64,000 nt of DNA from UBA2705 sp963977125 (GTDB taxonomy: Bacteria; Pseudomonadota; Alphaproteobacteria; Micavibrionales; Micavibrionaceae): the NCBI GenBank assembly GCA_963977125.1, contig CAXBNJ010000005.1, positions 124,001-188,000 of the forward strand, given 5' to 3'. Position numbers and translations under genes: made by a program. Below, in pieces: positions 44,453 to 53,590 of this stretch. The notes beneath the pieces are model-generated. The model was given only the letters and a program-made list of their open reading frames with translations. It was not told where the DNA came from and ran no database searches. Within the stretch, counting starts at the first letter, position 1, and each line of letters begins with the position of its first letter.

Positions 44453-44866
44453 ATGACCACACTGGCAAGTGATGTCCAGCGTCCATTTGAGCTGGGCACA
44501 ATCAACGAAGTCCCGGTTATTGCCGGAGACATCATCTATGAAGGCGCAGCGGTTGGCGATAATGCCAGCGGCTATGCACGACCTCTGCAGGCTGGAGATT
44601 ATTTCTACGGCTTTGCAGAACAAAATGCTGATAACGCGGCTGGTGCCGCCGGAGATGTGAAAGTGCGTGTTCGCACGCAAGGTGCCGTTCAGGTGCCGAT
44701 CTCCGGCCTTGCCATTACCGATATTGGCGCTGCTGTGTATGCCTCCGATGACAACACTTTCACCCTTACCGCCACTGATAACACCTATATCGGTCGGCTT
44801 TCGCGCTTTGTGAAATCGGGTGTGGGTGTTGTGTCCTTCAACACTTTGATTACGGCAGCCGCCTAA
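44453..44866 (+). CDS. Capsid decoration/cement protein
   Basis: 137 residues with AGGAGAAAA before the ATG. It is beta-rich: VPVIAGDIIYEGAAVGDN, GYARPLQAGDYFYGFAEQ and VRVRTQGAVQVPISGLAI. The pattern is that of DUF2190-type capsid cement proteins (YEGAAVG, ARPLQAGD). It lies between scaffold and major capsid genes, the place of lambda gpD. Confidence 0.85.
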   Translation: MTTLASDVQRPFELGTINEVPVIAGDIIYEGAAVGDNASGYARPLQAGDYFYGFAEQNADNAAGAAGDVKVRVRTQGAVQVPISGLAITDIGAAVYASDDNTFTLTATDNTYIGRLSRFVKSGVGVVSFNTLITAAA

Positions 44867-44904
44867 TCATTTCGTAATCCCTTAAATCAAGAAAGGAAAC
44901 TATC

Positions 44905-45852
44905 ATGTCCGCAAAAGGATTATCCTCACGCGCCATTATTGGGCGTTTTTATCAACGGCTGGAGCAAAACCCCGGCCTTGAATGGGTGGCTGCGCTATCC
45001 AATTACTTCACCTCTGACCAGGAATCCGAGACCTATAAATGGCTCGGCCAGGTTCCTGTCATGCGGGAATGGATTGGTGGTCGTCAGGCCAAAGGCTTCC
45101 GTGAAAACGGCATCACCATCGAGAACAAGCATTTTGAAGCCACGCTTGAAGTGCTCGTTCGAGAGTTGCGCCGCGATAAAACGGGTCAGGTTATGGTTCG
45201 TGTTGATGAGCTTGCCGACCGCACCAATGCCCACTGGGCGAAGTTGCTGTCTGAGCTGATCATTAATGCAGAAAGCCAGATCTGTTACGATGGCCAGTAT
45301 TTCTTTGATACTGATCATACCGAAGGCGATAGCGGTGCGCAGAGCAATAAACTCTCCATCGATATCTCTGGTCTGCCAACAGAAGTCCATGGCTCCACCA
45401 CCATTCCATCCGTGGAAGAGCTGCAGCTTTCTATTCTGCAGGTGATCCAGCAGCTTTACTCGCTGAAGGATGATCAGGGCGAGCCGATGAACGAGAACGC
45501 GCGGTCTTTCCTTGTCATGGTGCCAACCAAAATGTGGCATGTGGCCAAGGCGGCAACGGCGGCTCCGGTCATCACGCATGGCCAGACCAATATTGTCCAG
45601 GTCATGGATGAGGTCACGCTCTCAGTGGCACAAAACCCGCGTTTGCCATGGACGGACAAGTTTGCCGTCTTCCGCACTGATGGATCCGTAAAGCCGCTGA
45701 TCCGCCAGGAAGAGGAAGCCGTCATGCTGAAAGCCATTGCCGAAGGCTCCGAACTGGAGTTTGAGGAAGATAAGCACCGCTACGGTGTAGATACATGGCG
45801 CAACGTTGGTTATGGCTTCTGGCAGCAAGCCTGCATGGCACAGCTGGTATAA
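44905..45852 (+). CDS. Major capsid protein, Mu gpT-like
   Basis: A 315-residue protein with AAGGAAAC before ATG 44905. Strings such as SSRAIIGRFYQRLEQ, YKWLGQVPVMREWIGGRQAK, NGITIENKHFEATLEVLVRE and FFDTDHTEG identify the Mu-like major head subunit (gpT). The E-loop and P-domain order of the HK97 fold is plausible. Combining a gpT-type capsid with lambda-type terminase, portal and protease is a mosaic seen in alphaproteobacterial siphoviruses. Confidence 0.92.
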   Translation: MSAKGLSSRAIIGRFYQRLEQNPGLEWVAALSNYFTSDQESETYKWLGQVPVMREWIGGRQAKGFRENGITIENKHFEATLEVLVRELRRDKTGQVMVRVDELADRTNAHWAKLLSELIINAESQICYDGQYFFDTDHTEGDSGAQSNKLSIDISGLPTEVHGSTTIPSVEELQLSILQVIQQLYSLKDDQGEPMNENARSFLVMVPTKMWHVAKAATAAPVITHGQTNIVQVMDEVTLSVAQNPRLPWTDKFAVFRTDGSVKPLIRQEEEAVMLKAIAEGSELEFEEDKHRYGVDTWRNVGYGFWQQACMAQLV

Positions 45853-45862
45853 GGAGGATCTC

Positions 45863-46276
45863 ATGACAAAACGCTATAAGGTCACCGGGGTCAAAGTTCG
45901 ATTTGGTCCCGGTTTTGTTTTGGAGCTGGAAAAATCGCAAGCCGATGCCCGCGCCCATGTTCTTCATCACAAGAAAGGCAGTCTTTATGCCGTTCTGGAT
46001 ACGGTGGAGTTTAAACAGGGCGAAAGCATTGGTATCTCCGAAGGCGATGTCCCTAAATCATGGTGGGATACGGTTGAGGAGATTGGCGCGAAAAAAGCCA
46101 AAAGCAAAACTCCCGATCCAACGCCTCCAGCTGAGGGTCAATACACCATTAAGCACCGCCACTTTGGCAAGTATGATGTGATTGATCCTGATGGTAATGC
46201 AGTGACGGAAGAGCCTCTTCCCAAAGACGAGGCAGAAGCCTGCGCTGCTGAATTATCGAATGAGGCCGAAACATGA
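45863..46276 (+). CDS. Head-tail connector module protein, unknown
   Basis: 137 residues; the ATG at 45863 follows AAGGAGG, so the longer frame from 45806 is rejected. The N-terminal half is beta (VTGVKVRFGPGFVLELEKSQ, LYAVLDTVEFKQGESIGI), then a Lys/Pro linker and a second short domain (QYTIKHRHFGKYDVIDPD). It lies between capsid and head-tail attachment genes and overlaps the next by 4 nt. No family recognised; a connector or head fibre protein is likely. Confidence 0.75.
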   Translation: MTKRYKVTGVKVRFGPGFVLELEKSQADARAHVLHHKKGSLYAVLDTVEFKQGESIGISEGDVPKSWWDTVEEIGAKKAKSKTPDPTPPAEGQYTIKHRHFGKYDVIDPDGNAVTEEPLPKDEAEACAAELSNEAET

Positions 46277-46581
46277 GCAGCTTCGCAGAGACCATAGATA
46301 CGGTTTTTGCGGAGTTCGGCCTCGATGCATCATATATTCCGCAAGTCGGCGATTCGGTAAGCGTTCGCGTTCTCCCAAGACGGGGAGATAGTCTCCTCGA
46401 CTTGGGTGCCACGCAAATTGCCATCGACTCTTTGTTCTTTGAGATTCGGCGCGCAGAGAGCATTACGCCTGCAGAAGATGATCGGCTGGAAATCGATGGG
46501 CAGACTTATCTGATCCAGGCTGAGCCGCGCATTGAAGATGTCAGCTCTCATGTCTGGATTTTGGATACAAGGAAAATATGA
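46273..46581 (+). CDS. Head-tail attachment protein, gpFII-like
   Basis: 102 residues. FAETIDTVFAEFGLDASYIP opens the family, followed by a beta barrel (VRVLPRRGDSLLDLGATQIA, FFEIRRAESITPAEDDRLEI, QTYLIQAEPRIEDVS). Size, order and barrel match gpFII-like joining proteins. ATGA overlaps on both sides. Confidence 0.82.
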   Translation: MSSFAETIDTVFAEFGLDASYIPQVGDSVSVRVLPRRGDSLLDLGATQIAIDSLFFEIRRAESITPAEDDRLEIDGQTYLIQAEPRIEDVSSHVWILDTRKI

Positions 46582-47216
46582 GATTGGATGCCCAAACCAT
46601 AGGCGATATTCGCCGCAATCTCCGCAAGGAGACGGAGTTTATCAGCCGTCTGGCGAGCAAGGCGACAAAGGAAGCCACCAACGGTCTGAAAGCGGATTTG
46701 CGAAATGATGTGGTGGGTTCTGGTTTCGGCGTGCGCTTATCGCGTACATGGCGCTCCAAAATCTATGATGATAACGGTGTCGATGTTAAAGGCTTTGTTT
46801 ATTCGCGTGCGCCCCAGATTATTGAGTCCTTTGATCAAGGCGCGGTTATTCGCTCTCGCAGCGGACGGTATCTGGCCATTCCAACGCAGAATGCACCCAA
46901 GCGCATCAATCGGCGGAAACCGACACCGGATTTGTATGTGGAGCATAAAGGGGATTTGCGCTTTGTCCGCAGCAATAGCGGCACTGCCTTTTTGGTGGCG
47001 GATGATCGCCGCGCATCATATAGCCGCAAGACAGGTGATTTTCGCGGCTTTCGCAAAGCCAGCCAGCGCTCATTAAAAACCGGACGCGGCCTGACCACAG
47101 TGGTGATGTTTATTCTTATACCTACGGCGAAGATGCCGAAAAAACTCGATGTTCAAAAGATCGCCGATCAATGGGGCATCAAACATATTGATCTCATGGT
47201 GAGCCAGTACAGATGA
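46578..47216 (+). CDS. Minor tail/connector protein, DUF6441-like
   Basis: 212 residues. An N-terminal helix (IRRNLRKETEFISRLASKAT) is followed by LSRTWRSKIYDDNGVDVKGF, RSGRYLAIPTQNAPKR and KGDLRFVRSNSGTAFLVADD, then LIPTAKMPKKLDVQKIADQW. This is the layout of DUF6441 and gpZ-like proteins that complete the tail or connector. Overlaps of 4 nt on both sides. Confidence 0.82.
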   Translation: MRLDAQTIGDIRRNLRKETEFISRLASKATKEATNGLKADLRNDVVGSGFGVRLSRTWRSKIYDDNGVDVKGFVYSRAPQIIESFDQGAVIRSRSGRYLAIPTQNAPKRINRRKPTPDLYVEHKGDLRFVRSNSGTAFLVADDRRASYSRKTGDFRGFRKASQRSLKTGRGLTTVVMFILIPTAKMPKKLDVQKIADQWGIKHIDLMVSQYR

Positions 47217-47647
47217 CCAGCAAAACTGAAACTATAATGCAAGCCTTGGCAACGCTTGTAGAAGGATCCGTAAATGCCAAATTTGAACGTAACGCCTCAG
47301 TGCCGGAGAAAATACCCGCTGATGGATTGGTGATTTTACGTGACGGCAATCCTGGCCTTCCGGATGAAGCGTTGGGCGGTTTTGGTAATGCGTATTACGA
47401 ACATGAAGTTGAGATTGAGATTTATGTGGCGGACGGCGCACAAAATAGCCGTGATGGATTGTTCGACACGATCATTACCCAGATTGGCGGCGCGCTGGAA
47501 GCAGATCCTGATCTTGGCGGTCTGATTTTTGGTATGAGCTACGCCCGTCCAGATGTAACCGTTGAGATTGTCCCAGGCTCCCACGCCATTAAATCCGGCG
47601 TACTGACTTTGATTTTGGATTACGAAACCCCAACAGCGCTTTCATGA
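47213..47647 (+). CDS. Tail terminator/completion protein, gpU-like
   Basis: 144 residues. ETIMQALATLVEGSVNAKFE is followed by GLVILRDGNPGLPDEALGGF, EVEIEIYVADGAQNSRDGLF and VTVEIVPGSHAIKSGVLTLI. The alpha-beta plan fits gpU-type terminators that cap the tail tube. The same family in relatives is often misnamed acyl-CoA transferase. ATGA overlaps on both sides. Confidence 0.78.
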   Translation: MTSKTETIMQALATLVEGSVNAKFERNASVPEKIPADGLVILRDGNPGLPDEALGGFGNAYYEHEVEIEIYVADGAQNSRDGLFDTIITQIGGALEADPDLGGLIFGMSYARPDVTVEIVPGSHAIKSGVLTLILDYETPTALS

Positions 47648-48399
47648 CTATGCTCTTAAATCCCGGCCTCTCGTCTGGCTACTCAGGCTTGCCATTTCAT
47701 TTGCCAAAATTGCTGGCGTGGTATGATCCTGTTCTTTCAAAGCCGGATGTGCAGCCTGATGGAAAGATCGATACACTGTATGATATATCTGGAAACGGTC
47801 ATCATTTGCGGGTCAGGACAGAAGCCAGCCGCGTGCATCCGACCTATGATCCGAATGTATTTGGTTCTGTGCCGGGCATTGGAAATTCGCTGCAGGATCA
47901 GTTTGTAGAGATGCGTGGCGACAACGATGTCAGGCCGTATGTCACAGAGCAACAGACTTGGTTCATGGTTTACAAATCATACCGTCCCAATAGCCGCCGC
48001 ATGATGGCTTTTTATAATAATTATCATACGCCGCTGGATCATCCGGCAGGAATGTCATGGGGGCGCAATCAGGACGGAGGATTTCCACGAAGCGACATTC
48101 TTCTGATTAACGGCGCAATCTGTACATTTATGTTTCAAAGCGCAAGCGAATTGATTGTTCGTGGAAATGGACAGCAAGCTCTCGATTCCAATGGCCTGCC
48201 TTATAACATTGATCCTAATGACTCTTACTTTGTCGGAACAACGCCAAAATATATCACTCTTTTTACCGGATATAACATTTATGCCGTTGAAGGTGCCTTT
48301 GGTGCCGTCATCTTCTGCATGGAGCTATTAAACATGCAACTCGTCCAGAAAGTTGAGCGCTATTTATCTAAGCGTTTCAGCATTCCGCTCATAACGTAA
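47644..48399 (+). CDS. Concanavalin/LamG-like domain protein in the tail module
   Basis: 251 residues. LPKLLAWYDPVLSKPDVQPD, then TLYDISGNGHHLRVRTEASR, is the signature of LamG-like jelly-roll domains in phage and surface proteins. A second half (TWFMVYKSYRPNSRRMMAFY, GYNIYAVEGAFGAVIF) completes the sandwich. Phages normally have no gene here between tail terminator and tube; it is followed by a terminator. A decoration protein or a glycan-binding addition is likely. Confidence 0.75.
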   Translation: MTMLLNPGLSSGYSGLPFHLPKLLAWYDPVLSKPDVQPDGKIDTLYDISGNGHHLRVRTEASRVHPTYDPNVFGSVPGIGNSLQDQFVEMRGDNDVRPYVTEQQTWFMVYKSYRPNSRRMMAFYNNYHTPLDHPAGMSWGRNQDGGFPRSDILLINGAICTFMFQSASELIVRGNGQQALDSNGLPYNIDPNDSYFVGTTPKYITLFTGYNIYAVEGAFGAVIFCMELLNMQLVQKVERYLSKRFSIPLIT

Positions 48400-48421
48400 C
48401 AAACATTTTAACCCTCGTGAG

Positions 48422-48446
48422 AACCCGCCGCATTGGCGGGTTTTTC
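48422..48446 (+). terminator. Rho-independent terminator before the tail tube gene
   Basis: AACCCGCC (48422-48429) pairs with GGCGGGTT (48435-48442) over a 5-nt loop, followed by TTT. It separates the jelly-roll gene from the tail tube gene and may lower or raise dosage between modules. Confidence 0.8.
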
Positions 48447-48476
48447 GTTTTAACCAACCCAAAAAGGAGAAAACTC

Positions 48477-49748
48477 ATGGCGCGTGCATATGGCTCGAAC
48501 GCCTCGCTGCTCCTCAAGCGTGAAAGCGCCTACGGTCAGCAGGTATCAGGAAACTACTATCAAATGCCCTTTAACAGCTCGGATCTGGGCAGTGAGCAAG
48601 GTTTGATTGAGGATGCCGTTCTTGGCTATGGCCGCGATCCACTCCAGCCGCTTCGGGATGTGATTAACGATGACGGCGATATTGTCGTTCCGGTGGATCC
48701 GCGTTATCTGGGGTTTTGGCTGACCGGATTATTTGGTGATCCGACCTCCGGCGATGTGGCCGCAACAGGCTTTATTGATTTTTCGGATATTCCATCTGAG
48801 AACGATACAATCACGATCAACGGCACTGAATTTACCTTTGTAAGCTCGGCCCCGGCGGGTGATGAAATCCTGATCGGTGGTACCGCTATTCAAAGCGTTG
48901 ATAATGCCGTCTCTCAATTAAATGCCTCTTCTGACGGTAATGTCACTGTTGCGACTTACAGCCGCCCGACGGGTACGTCACGCTTGCTGGTGACATATGA
49001 CACGGAGGGCACAGCCGGGAATGCATTTACTCTGGCTGAGAGTTGTGATGTTGCCACGCTGAGCGATAGCACGCTTGAGGGCGGCGGTACGGAGCATGAG
49101 TTTGTGTCCGGCAAGGACACGCTCCCCAGCTATTCCATTCAGGTCGGCATGCCAAAAGTGCCAGCCTATTTTATGCACACGGGCGTGGTGATGAATTCCA
49201 TCGCTTTTGATTTTCAGCGCTCTGGCGCGGCGGCGGCAACCATCAATGCCATTGCCCAGGCTGAAAAACGTTATAGCGCCACACAAGGCGGCACCCCGCA
49301 AACATTGACCTTTAAGCGCATCAGCCAGTTTCAGGGTGCGATTAAATCCGGCGGTGTCCCCATTGGAAACCTGACAGCTGGCTCTGTGACCTATAACAAC
49401 AATCTGGAGCGGATCGAAACCATTCGCGATGACGGCTTGATTGACGGCGCGGATCCCACCATTGCCGCGCTCACGGGCACTATCGAGGTTCGTTTTGCCG
49501 ATACAACTCTGATTGATCTGGCTTCTGCTGGTACGCCAGTAGATTTGGAGTTTTCGTACACGCTCACCTCTGCGCTGCGGCTGCAGATATTGGCGCATGA
49601 GGTTTATCTGCCAAAACCAAAGCTCTCCGTAGATGGCCCCGGCGGTGTGCAAGCCAGCTTTGATTTTCAAGGCGCTTATAACACGGCAGAAGGCAAGATG
49701 CTGACGGTCAAAATCCTCAATGATTTGGATGGGAGTGAATATCTATGA
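48477..49748 (+). CDS. Major tail tube protein
   Basis: 423 residues; ATG 48477 follows AAAAAGGAGA, so the frame from 48417 (through the terminator) is rejected. MARAYGSNASLLLKRESAYG and DVINDDGDIVVPVDPRYLGF are typical of alphaproteobacterial tail tube proteins. An inserted beta domain covers about residues 103-205 (TITINGTEFTFVSSAPAGDE, TSRLLVTYDTEGTAGNAFTL). QVGMPKVPAYFMHTGVVMNS and FRISQ-type strands finish the tube fold. Hexamers stack to form the tail tube. Confidence 0.88.
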   Translation: MARAYGSNASLLLKRESAYGQQVSGNYYQMPFNSSDLGSEQGLIEDAVLGYGRDPLQPLRDVINDDGDIVVPVDPRYLGFWLTGLFGDPTSGDVAATGFIDFSDIPSENDTITINGTEFTFVSSAPAGDEILIGGTAIQSVDNAVSQLNASSDGNVTVATYSRPTGTSRLLVTYDTEGTAGNAFTLAESCDVATLSDSTLEGGGTEHEFVSGKDTLPSYSIQVGMPKVPAYFMHTGVVMNSIAFDFQRSGAAAATINAIAQAEKRYSATQGGTPQTLTFKRISQFQGAIKSGGVPIGNLTAGSVTYNNNLERIETIRDDGLIDGADPTIAALTGTIEVRFADTTLIDLASAGTPVDLEFSYTLTSALRLQILAHEVYLPKPKLSVDGPGGVQASFDFQGAYNTAEGKMLTVKILNDLDGSEYL

Positions 49749-50506
49749 TCACTCTAAAACAGCCCAGCCAGCCTTATAAAATCGGTCTTGCGCCGGGTTT
49801 TACGGTCACCGTCAAGCCACTCAAGACCTTAAGTTACTCCGTGGCCACCATGACGGCGCAAAAGAAAGTCGCTGATCTTGAGAAAGGCTTGCGCGATGTG
49901 GAAGAGTCCGGTTTTACGGTTGAGCATCCGGTCGATCTGAAGAACCCGCAAGAGCGCAACGCGCTGTTTCTTGATCATCTGATCAAGGATCTGGCCGTCA
50001 CGCATATTGTTGGCTGGGAGGGCGTTTTGGATGAGGAGAAGAATACCGCCGCCGATCCTACGCCGGAGAATATTCGTAAAGTTATGGATGTTTCGGAATT
50101 TGCCGAAACCTTCTTCCAGCTTTTTACCCGTTATGTGTTTTTGTTGGGCGAAGCCAAGGAGCGGATCCGCAAATTAACTGAATGGCACTTCAAAAAAAGC
50201 GGCGGCCCGTCTTATTGCGCGACATGCAAGGAGCAGGATCTGCCATGTGCGTTTGAAAATCTCTGCCCGTATCAGAAATACGCACCGCGCCTCGTACAGG
50301 AACAACAAGCCTGGGAGATTTTAGAAAGCTGTACATCGCAGCTGCGGCTTGCGCCCTCTGGCCGGGTGGTCGGCATTGATATGAGCGCCGCATTAGAAAT
50401 TGCTAAAGCACGAGGCTTTGATCTGGAAATCGTAACTGAGCTTTTAAAGGAAGGTGAAGCCGGAATTCTGGATGCGATAGCGCAGGAAGAAAAACTGAAT
50501 GGCTGA
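49745..50506 (+). CDS. Tail assembly chaperone-like protein
   Basis: 253 residues. MITLKQPSQPYKIGLAPGFT gives the beta start of tail chaperones; LFLDHLIKDLAVTHIVGWEG is the helical core. A Cys cluster, CATCKEQDLPCAFENLC (about 159-175), suggests a metal site. ALEIAKARGFDLEIVTELLK closes the protein. It lies between tail tube and tape measure, the place of gpG/gpGT in lambda; no frameshift signal was noticed, so one long protein may do both jobs. It overlaps the tape measure start by 8 nt. Confidence 0.75.
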   Translation: MITLKQPSQPYKIGLAPGFTVTVKPLKTLSYSVATMTAQKKVADLEKGLRDVEESGFTVEHPVDLKNPQERNALFLDHLIKDLAVTHIVGWEGVLDEEKNTAADPTPENIRKVMDVSEFAETFFQLFTRYVFLLGEAKERIRKLTEWHFKKSGGPSYCATCKEQDLPCAFENLCPYQKYAPRLVQEQQAWEILESCTSQLRLAPSGRVVGIDMSAALEIAKARGFDLEIVTELLKEGEAGILDAIAQEEKLNG

Positions 50507-52898
50507 TCGGCAGTCCAATTACGTCATCCGGCTGAAGGTTGATGGCAGCGTCAAAGTCAGCCGGGAGTTTGATAAGGTCGGGGATAAGGGCGAGCAAAAT
50601 TTCAAGAAGATCCGCAAATCGGCTGGTCGTACCAATCAGGCAATGGCCGGGATGGCGCGCAATATCACCTCAACGCTTGTTCCAGCATTTGCAGCGGCGG
50701 CATCGGCTAGCTCAATCTTTCGCAATATTCAGACTTTTGAAAAGCTGGATATTCGGTTGCGCTCCCTGACCAATAGCGCCGAGGATTACGCGAACACGCA
50801 GGACTATCTGAAAACCAAAGCCGATGATCTGAATGTCGGTATTGAAACCTTATCCGATGGTTATGCGCGGCTTCTGGTTTTGCAAAATAGCGGTATTTTG
50901 AACCGCGAGCAAGTCAACCAGCTTTCGGAAGGCTTGGTGAATGCTGCCGCCCAGCTTGGCGCGAGTGGCACCGATATTGACCGCGTTCTGTTTGGTCTCT
51001 CTCAAGGCTTAAGCTCCGGCACATTGCGGGCTGAAGAATTAAATCAGGTGGTCGAGCCGCTGCCCGGCCTGTTGCAAGAGCTGGATAAAGCGGCGGGACT
51101 TTCTGCTGGCGGTTTCCGCCGTATGGTGAATTCCGGTGAGGTCACAGCAGAAATGTTCTCCACTACGCTAGTGAAAGCACTGGAATCCTATGACGGCGCC
51201 GCCTCAAAACTGGACGGCACCATTAGCGGCTCATTGGCGAAGCTGAATAATGCCTGGGTCGATCTGGCGCGCACGATTGGCGAAAGCGGTATTATTGATT
51301 TTCTGGCTGAGCTGACATCCGGCATGGCCACCAGCATTGGTGTGGCGTCCAAGGCTGTGAATGGGCAAATGGCCTTTGCCGAGGCCACAGGCATTGTCGA
51401 GAAAACCGCCTTTATCGCCGGGCGTGGTATCAAGGCCGCTTATCTGGTTGTGCAAACCTCTATTCTTGGTTTGGCACGCAGTGTATTGCGATCACTGGAA
51501 ACTATTTATGATGGTGCGGTCGGCATTATCAATTTGCTGCCTGGTGTTGAGTTAAAAGCCCAGCAAGGCATTACGCGCCTTGCCGATGCCGTGGACGCGG
51601 CGATTGCCGATAATGCGCGGCAGTTGGTCGCCACATTTGATTTTGGCCCGTCAGAGGAATCCATTAAGGCACTGCGGGCGCAGGAAGAACGGATCCAGAA
51701 ACTGCAGCGGGATGCTGAGATTGCCCGGTCAAAGGCAGAACAGGAACGTGTCCGGCAAGAACGTGATGCCAAAAGCGGCCCTACAAAAGCCGAAAAAGAA
51801 ATTATCAAGCAGCTGGAAAAAGAGCGGCAGAAAATTGAGCAAGTCACACAGGCGCTCAAATTCCGGAACGAACAACTGCTCCGCGATGAAAAAACGCAAG
51901 AGCTTTATAACCAGCTGCAATCTGCAGGCGTTGATCTGAAAACGCGTGAGGGCGAGGAAATCCAGCGGCTGGTCGAAGAGTATTACCGCCTGCGCGATGC
52001 CAAAGAGGAAGAAGAACGGGTCGAGCAGCGCAAGAAAGAATTGATCGAAGAGATCAAGAAAATTACGGATGAGAATATCTCCGCCCAGGATCAATACAAT
52101 GAGCGGATGGAGGAGCTGAACGAGCTTCTGAAAGAAGGCGCCATCAGTCTTGAGGAATTCGAAGCCGCCGGGAAGAAGGCTTATGACGAGCTGGTTGCCG
52201 CCAGTGATAAATGGTTCGATGGAGCGGTTCGTGCGCTGGATAAATACGCCAGCGAGGCCACAGACATGGCAGCAAATGTTGAGCGCGTGGTCACCAATGC
52301 CATGCAAGGGCTAGAGGATGCGCTGGTTAAAGCCACCACCACAGGCAAGTTTGAATTTAAAGAGCTGGTGGATAGCATTCTGGAAGATGTCGCCCGGTTG
52401 CTTGTCCGTACCCAGATCACCGGGCCACTGGCGCAAGGATTGAGCGGCCTAATCAGTAATATTTTCGGCGGTGGTCAGAGCGGTAGCAGTGGCGGCAGTT
52501 TATTTGGCGGCCTGTTTGCCGATGGTGGCGCCTTCCGTAATGGTCGGCAGATTACGGCCTATGCCAAAGGCGGCATTGTTGGAAAACCCACGATTTTCCC
52601 AATGGCCAATGGCATGGGCTTAATGGGCGAAGCCGGGCCGGAAGCTGTGTTGCCATTGACCAGAATGTCGTCTGGCCGTCTGGGTGTGGAATCTGCGGGC
52701 ACAGGCGGCGGTAACTATTTCTCAGTAACGGTTGATGCCAGAAACTCTGCCAATCCATCTGCTACATCTGAGATGGTCAAAAAAGCCGTTAATGAGGCTT
52801 TGAGCGCGCGGATCCCTGGCATTATCCAAACATCTGCGCAAATCGCCCACCGCAAAACCGTCGACACATGGCAGCGGCGCGGATCTAGGTTTGAATAA
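50499..52898 (+). CDS. Tape measure protein
   Basis: 799 residues. The tape-measure domain covers about 60-260, with RLRSLTNSAEDYANTQDYLK, VNAAAQLGASGTDIDRVLFG and ELNQVVEPLPGLLQELDKAA. Several hydrophobic helices follow (VQTSILGLARSVLRSLETIY). A long coiled coil rich in Glu/Lys/Arg spans about 385-560. The end is Gly-rich (FGGGQSGSSGGSLFGGLFAD) with GEAGPEAVLPLTRMSSGRLG, the typical C-terminal motif. The length sets tail length, about 120 nm by the usual 0.15 nm per residue. Confidence 0.95.
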   Translation: MADRQSNYVIRLKVDGSVKVSREFDKVGDKGEQNFKKIRKSAGRTNQAMAGMARNITSTLVPAFAAAASASSIFRNIQTFEKLDIRLRSLTNSAEDYANTQDYLKTKADDLNVGIETLSDGYARLLVLQNSGILNREQVNQLSEGLVNAAAQLGASGTDIDRVLFGLSQGLSSGTLRAEELNQVVEPLPGLLQELDKAAGLSAGGFRRMVNSGEVTAEMFSTTLVKALESYDGAASKLDGTISGSLAKLNNAWVDLARTIGESGIIDFLAELTSGMATSIGVASKAVNGQMAFAEATGIVEKTAFIAGRGIKAAYLVVQTSILGLARSVLRSLETIYDGAVGIINLLPGVELKAQQGITRLADAVDAAIADNARQLVATFDFGPSEESIKALRAQEERIQKLQRDAEIARSKAEQERVRQERDAKSGPTKAEKEIIKQLEKERQKIEQVTQALKFRNEQLLRDEKTQELYNQLQSAGVDLKTREGEEIQRLVEEYYRLRDAKEEEERVEQRKKELIEEIKKITDENISAQDQYNERMEELNELLKEGAISLEEFEAAGKKAYDELVAASDKWFDGAVRALDKYASEATDMAANVERVVTNAMQGLEDALVKATTTGKFEFKELVDSILEDVARLLVRTQITGPLAQGLSGLISNIFGGGQSGSSGGSLFGGLFADGGAFRNGRQITAYAKGGIVGKPTIFPMANGMGLMGEAGPEAVLPLTRMSSGRLGVESAGTGGGNYFSVTVDARNSANPSATSEMVKKAVNEALSARIPGIIQTSAQIAHRKTVDTWQRRGSRFE

Positions 52899-52916
52899 AA
52901 TTGAAAAGGAAGGCAA

Positions 52917-52958
52917 ATGACTACTTATTGGTATTTCAAGCACCATCATTGTAGCTAA
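52917..52958 (+). pseudogene. 13-codon stub with strong ribosome binding site, probable interrupted gene start
   Basis: AAAAGGAAGG stands 4-7 nt before an ATG that opens only 13 codons before TAA at 52956-52958. The stub overlaps the end of the opposing AT-rich gene. It may be the original translation start of the next tail gene, cut off by insertion of that gene. Not more than a suggestion. Confidence 0.3.
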
Positions 52959-53505
52959 CAAATTTTTCTGGGTGCTGTTTCATAAAATCTATGGCGGTTT
53001 TGTAGTCTGTTTTGGTTTTCAAAGAGACTTTCTGCGCAGTTTTTACTAAAGTCTGTCCTTCGTCTTTCACCATGTTTGGATATTTGCAGACTAGCCATGA
53101 AAAGAATACTTTGAATTCTACAGGCCAGAATTTTTTTTCTGTTTCAATGGCCCCCAAGGCTTTGATTGCTTCTACAATATGAAATATGTTTATTTCCGGA
53201 TCGAATTCGATGTTTGTAGTGCCATTCTTAAGATCTCGATCAGCATGTTTAAAGAAGTTTTGCTCTTTGCGGATGCTATCTTGCCACAATTTACGGAATT
53301 CATCTTTTATATATATTGTTTCTCGATGAAACATAAGATTGTTATCCCAAACCACTCCTTTGTCTGTGATGTGGTCATGCAGAATGCCCAAAGATGCCCC
53401 TAATAATGTGTGAATAGATACAGGATCTCTTTCTTCAAAGAATAAATTGATGGCCTCAATTAGTTGAGATTTTGCTGCATCAATTTTTGATATGGTTATT
53501 TTCAT
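52936..53505 (-). CDS. AT-rich moron between tail genes, hypothetical
   Basis: 189 residues from the ATG at 53505 (MKITISKIDAAKSQLIEAIN); the frame is open to 53571. It is helical and charged, with FFEERDPVSIHTLLGASLGI, LHDHITDKGVVWDNNLMFHR and NFFKHADRDLKNGTTNIEFD. Proteins with this FFKHADRD string occur in bacterial chromosomes without known role. It is on the strand opposite the tail genes and is more AT-rich, so it is a recent insertion in the late operon, probably expressed in the lysogen. Confidence 0.75.
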   Translation of the reverse strand: MKITISKIDAAKSQLIEAINLFFEERDPVSIHTLLGASLGILHDHITDKGVVWDNNLMFHRETIYIKDEFRKLWQDSIRKEQNFFKHADRDLKNGTTNIEFDPEINIFHIVEAIKALGAIETEKKFWPVEFKVFFSWLVCKYPNMVKDEGQTLVKTAQKVSLKTKTDYKTAIDFMKQHPEKFVSYNDGA

Positions 53506-53590
53506 CACTCTGAACTTTCGAAAATCATATTTTTGAAGAAGACGCTCTGAGTTTATAAGCAATACTCTCAAGCTTCAAAGGTTTATTAAT

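Noticed and set aside
50190..52307. Minus-strand frames inside the chaperone and tape measure genes
   Set aside because: They follow the codon pattern of the plus-strand genes in reverse (runs of Ser, Cys, Phe, Leu) and have no initiation signals.
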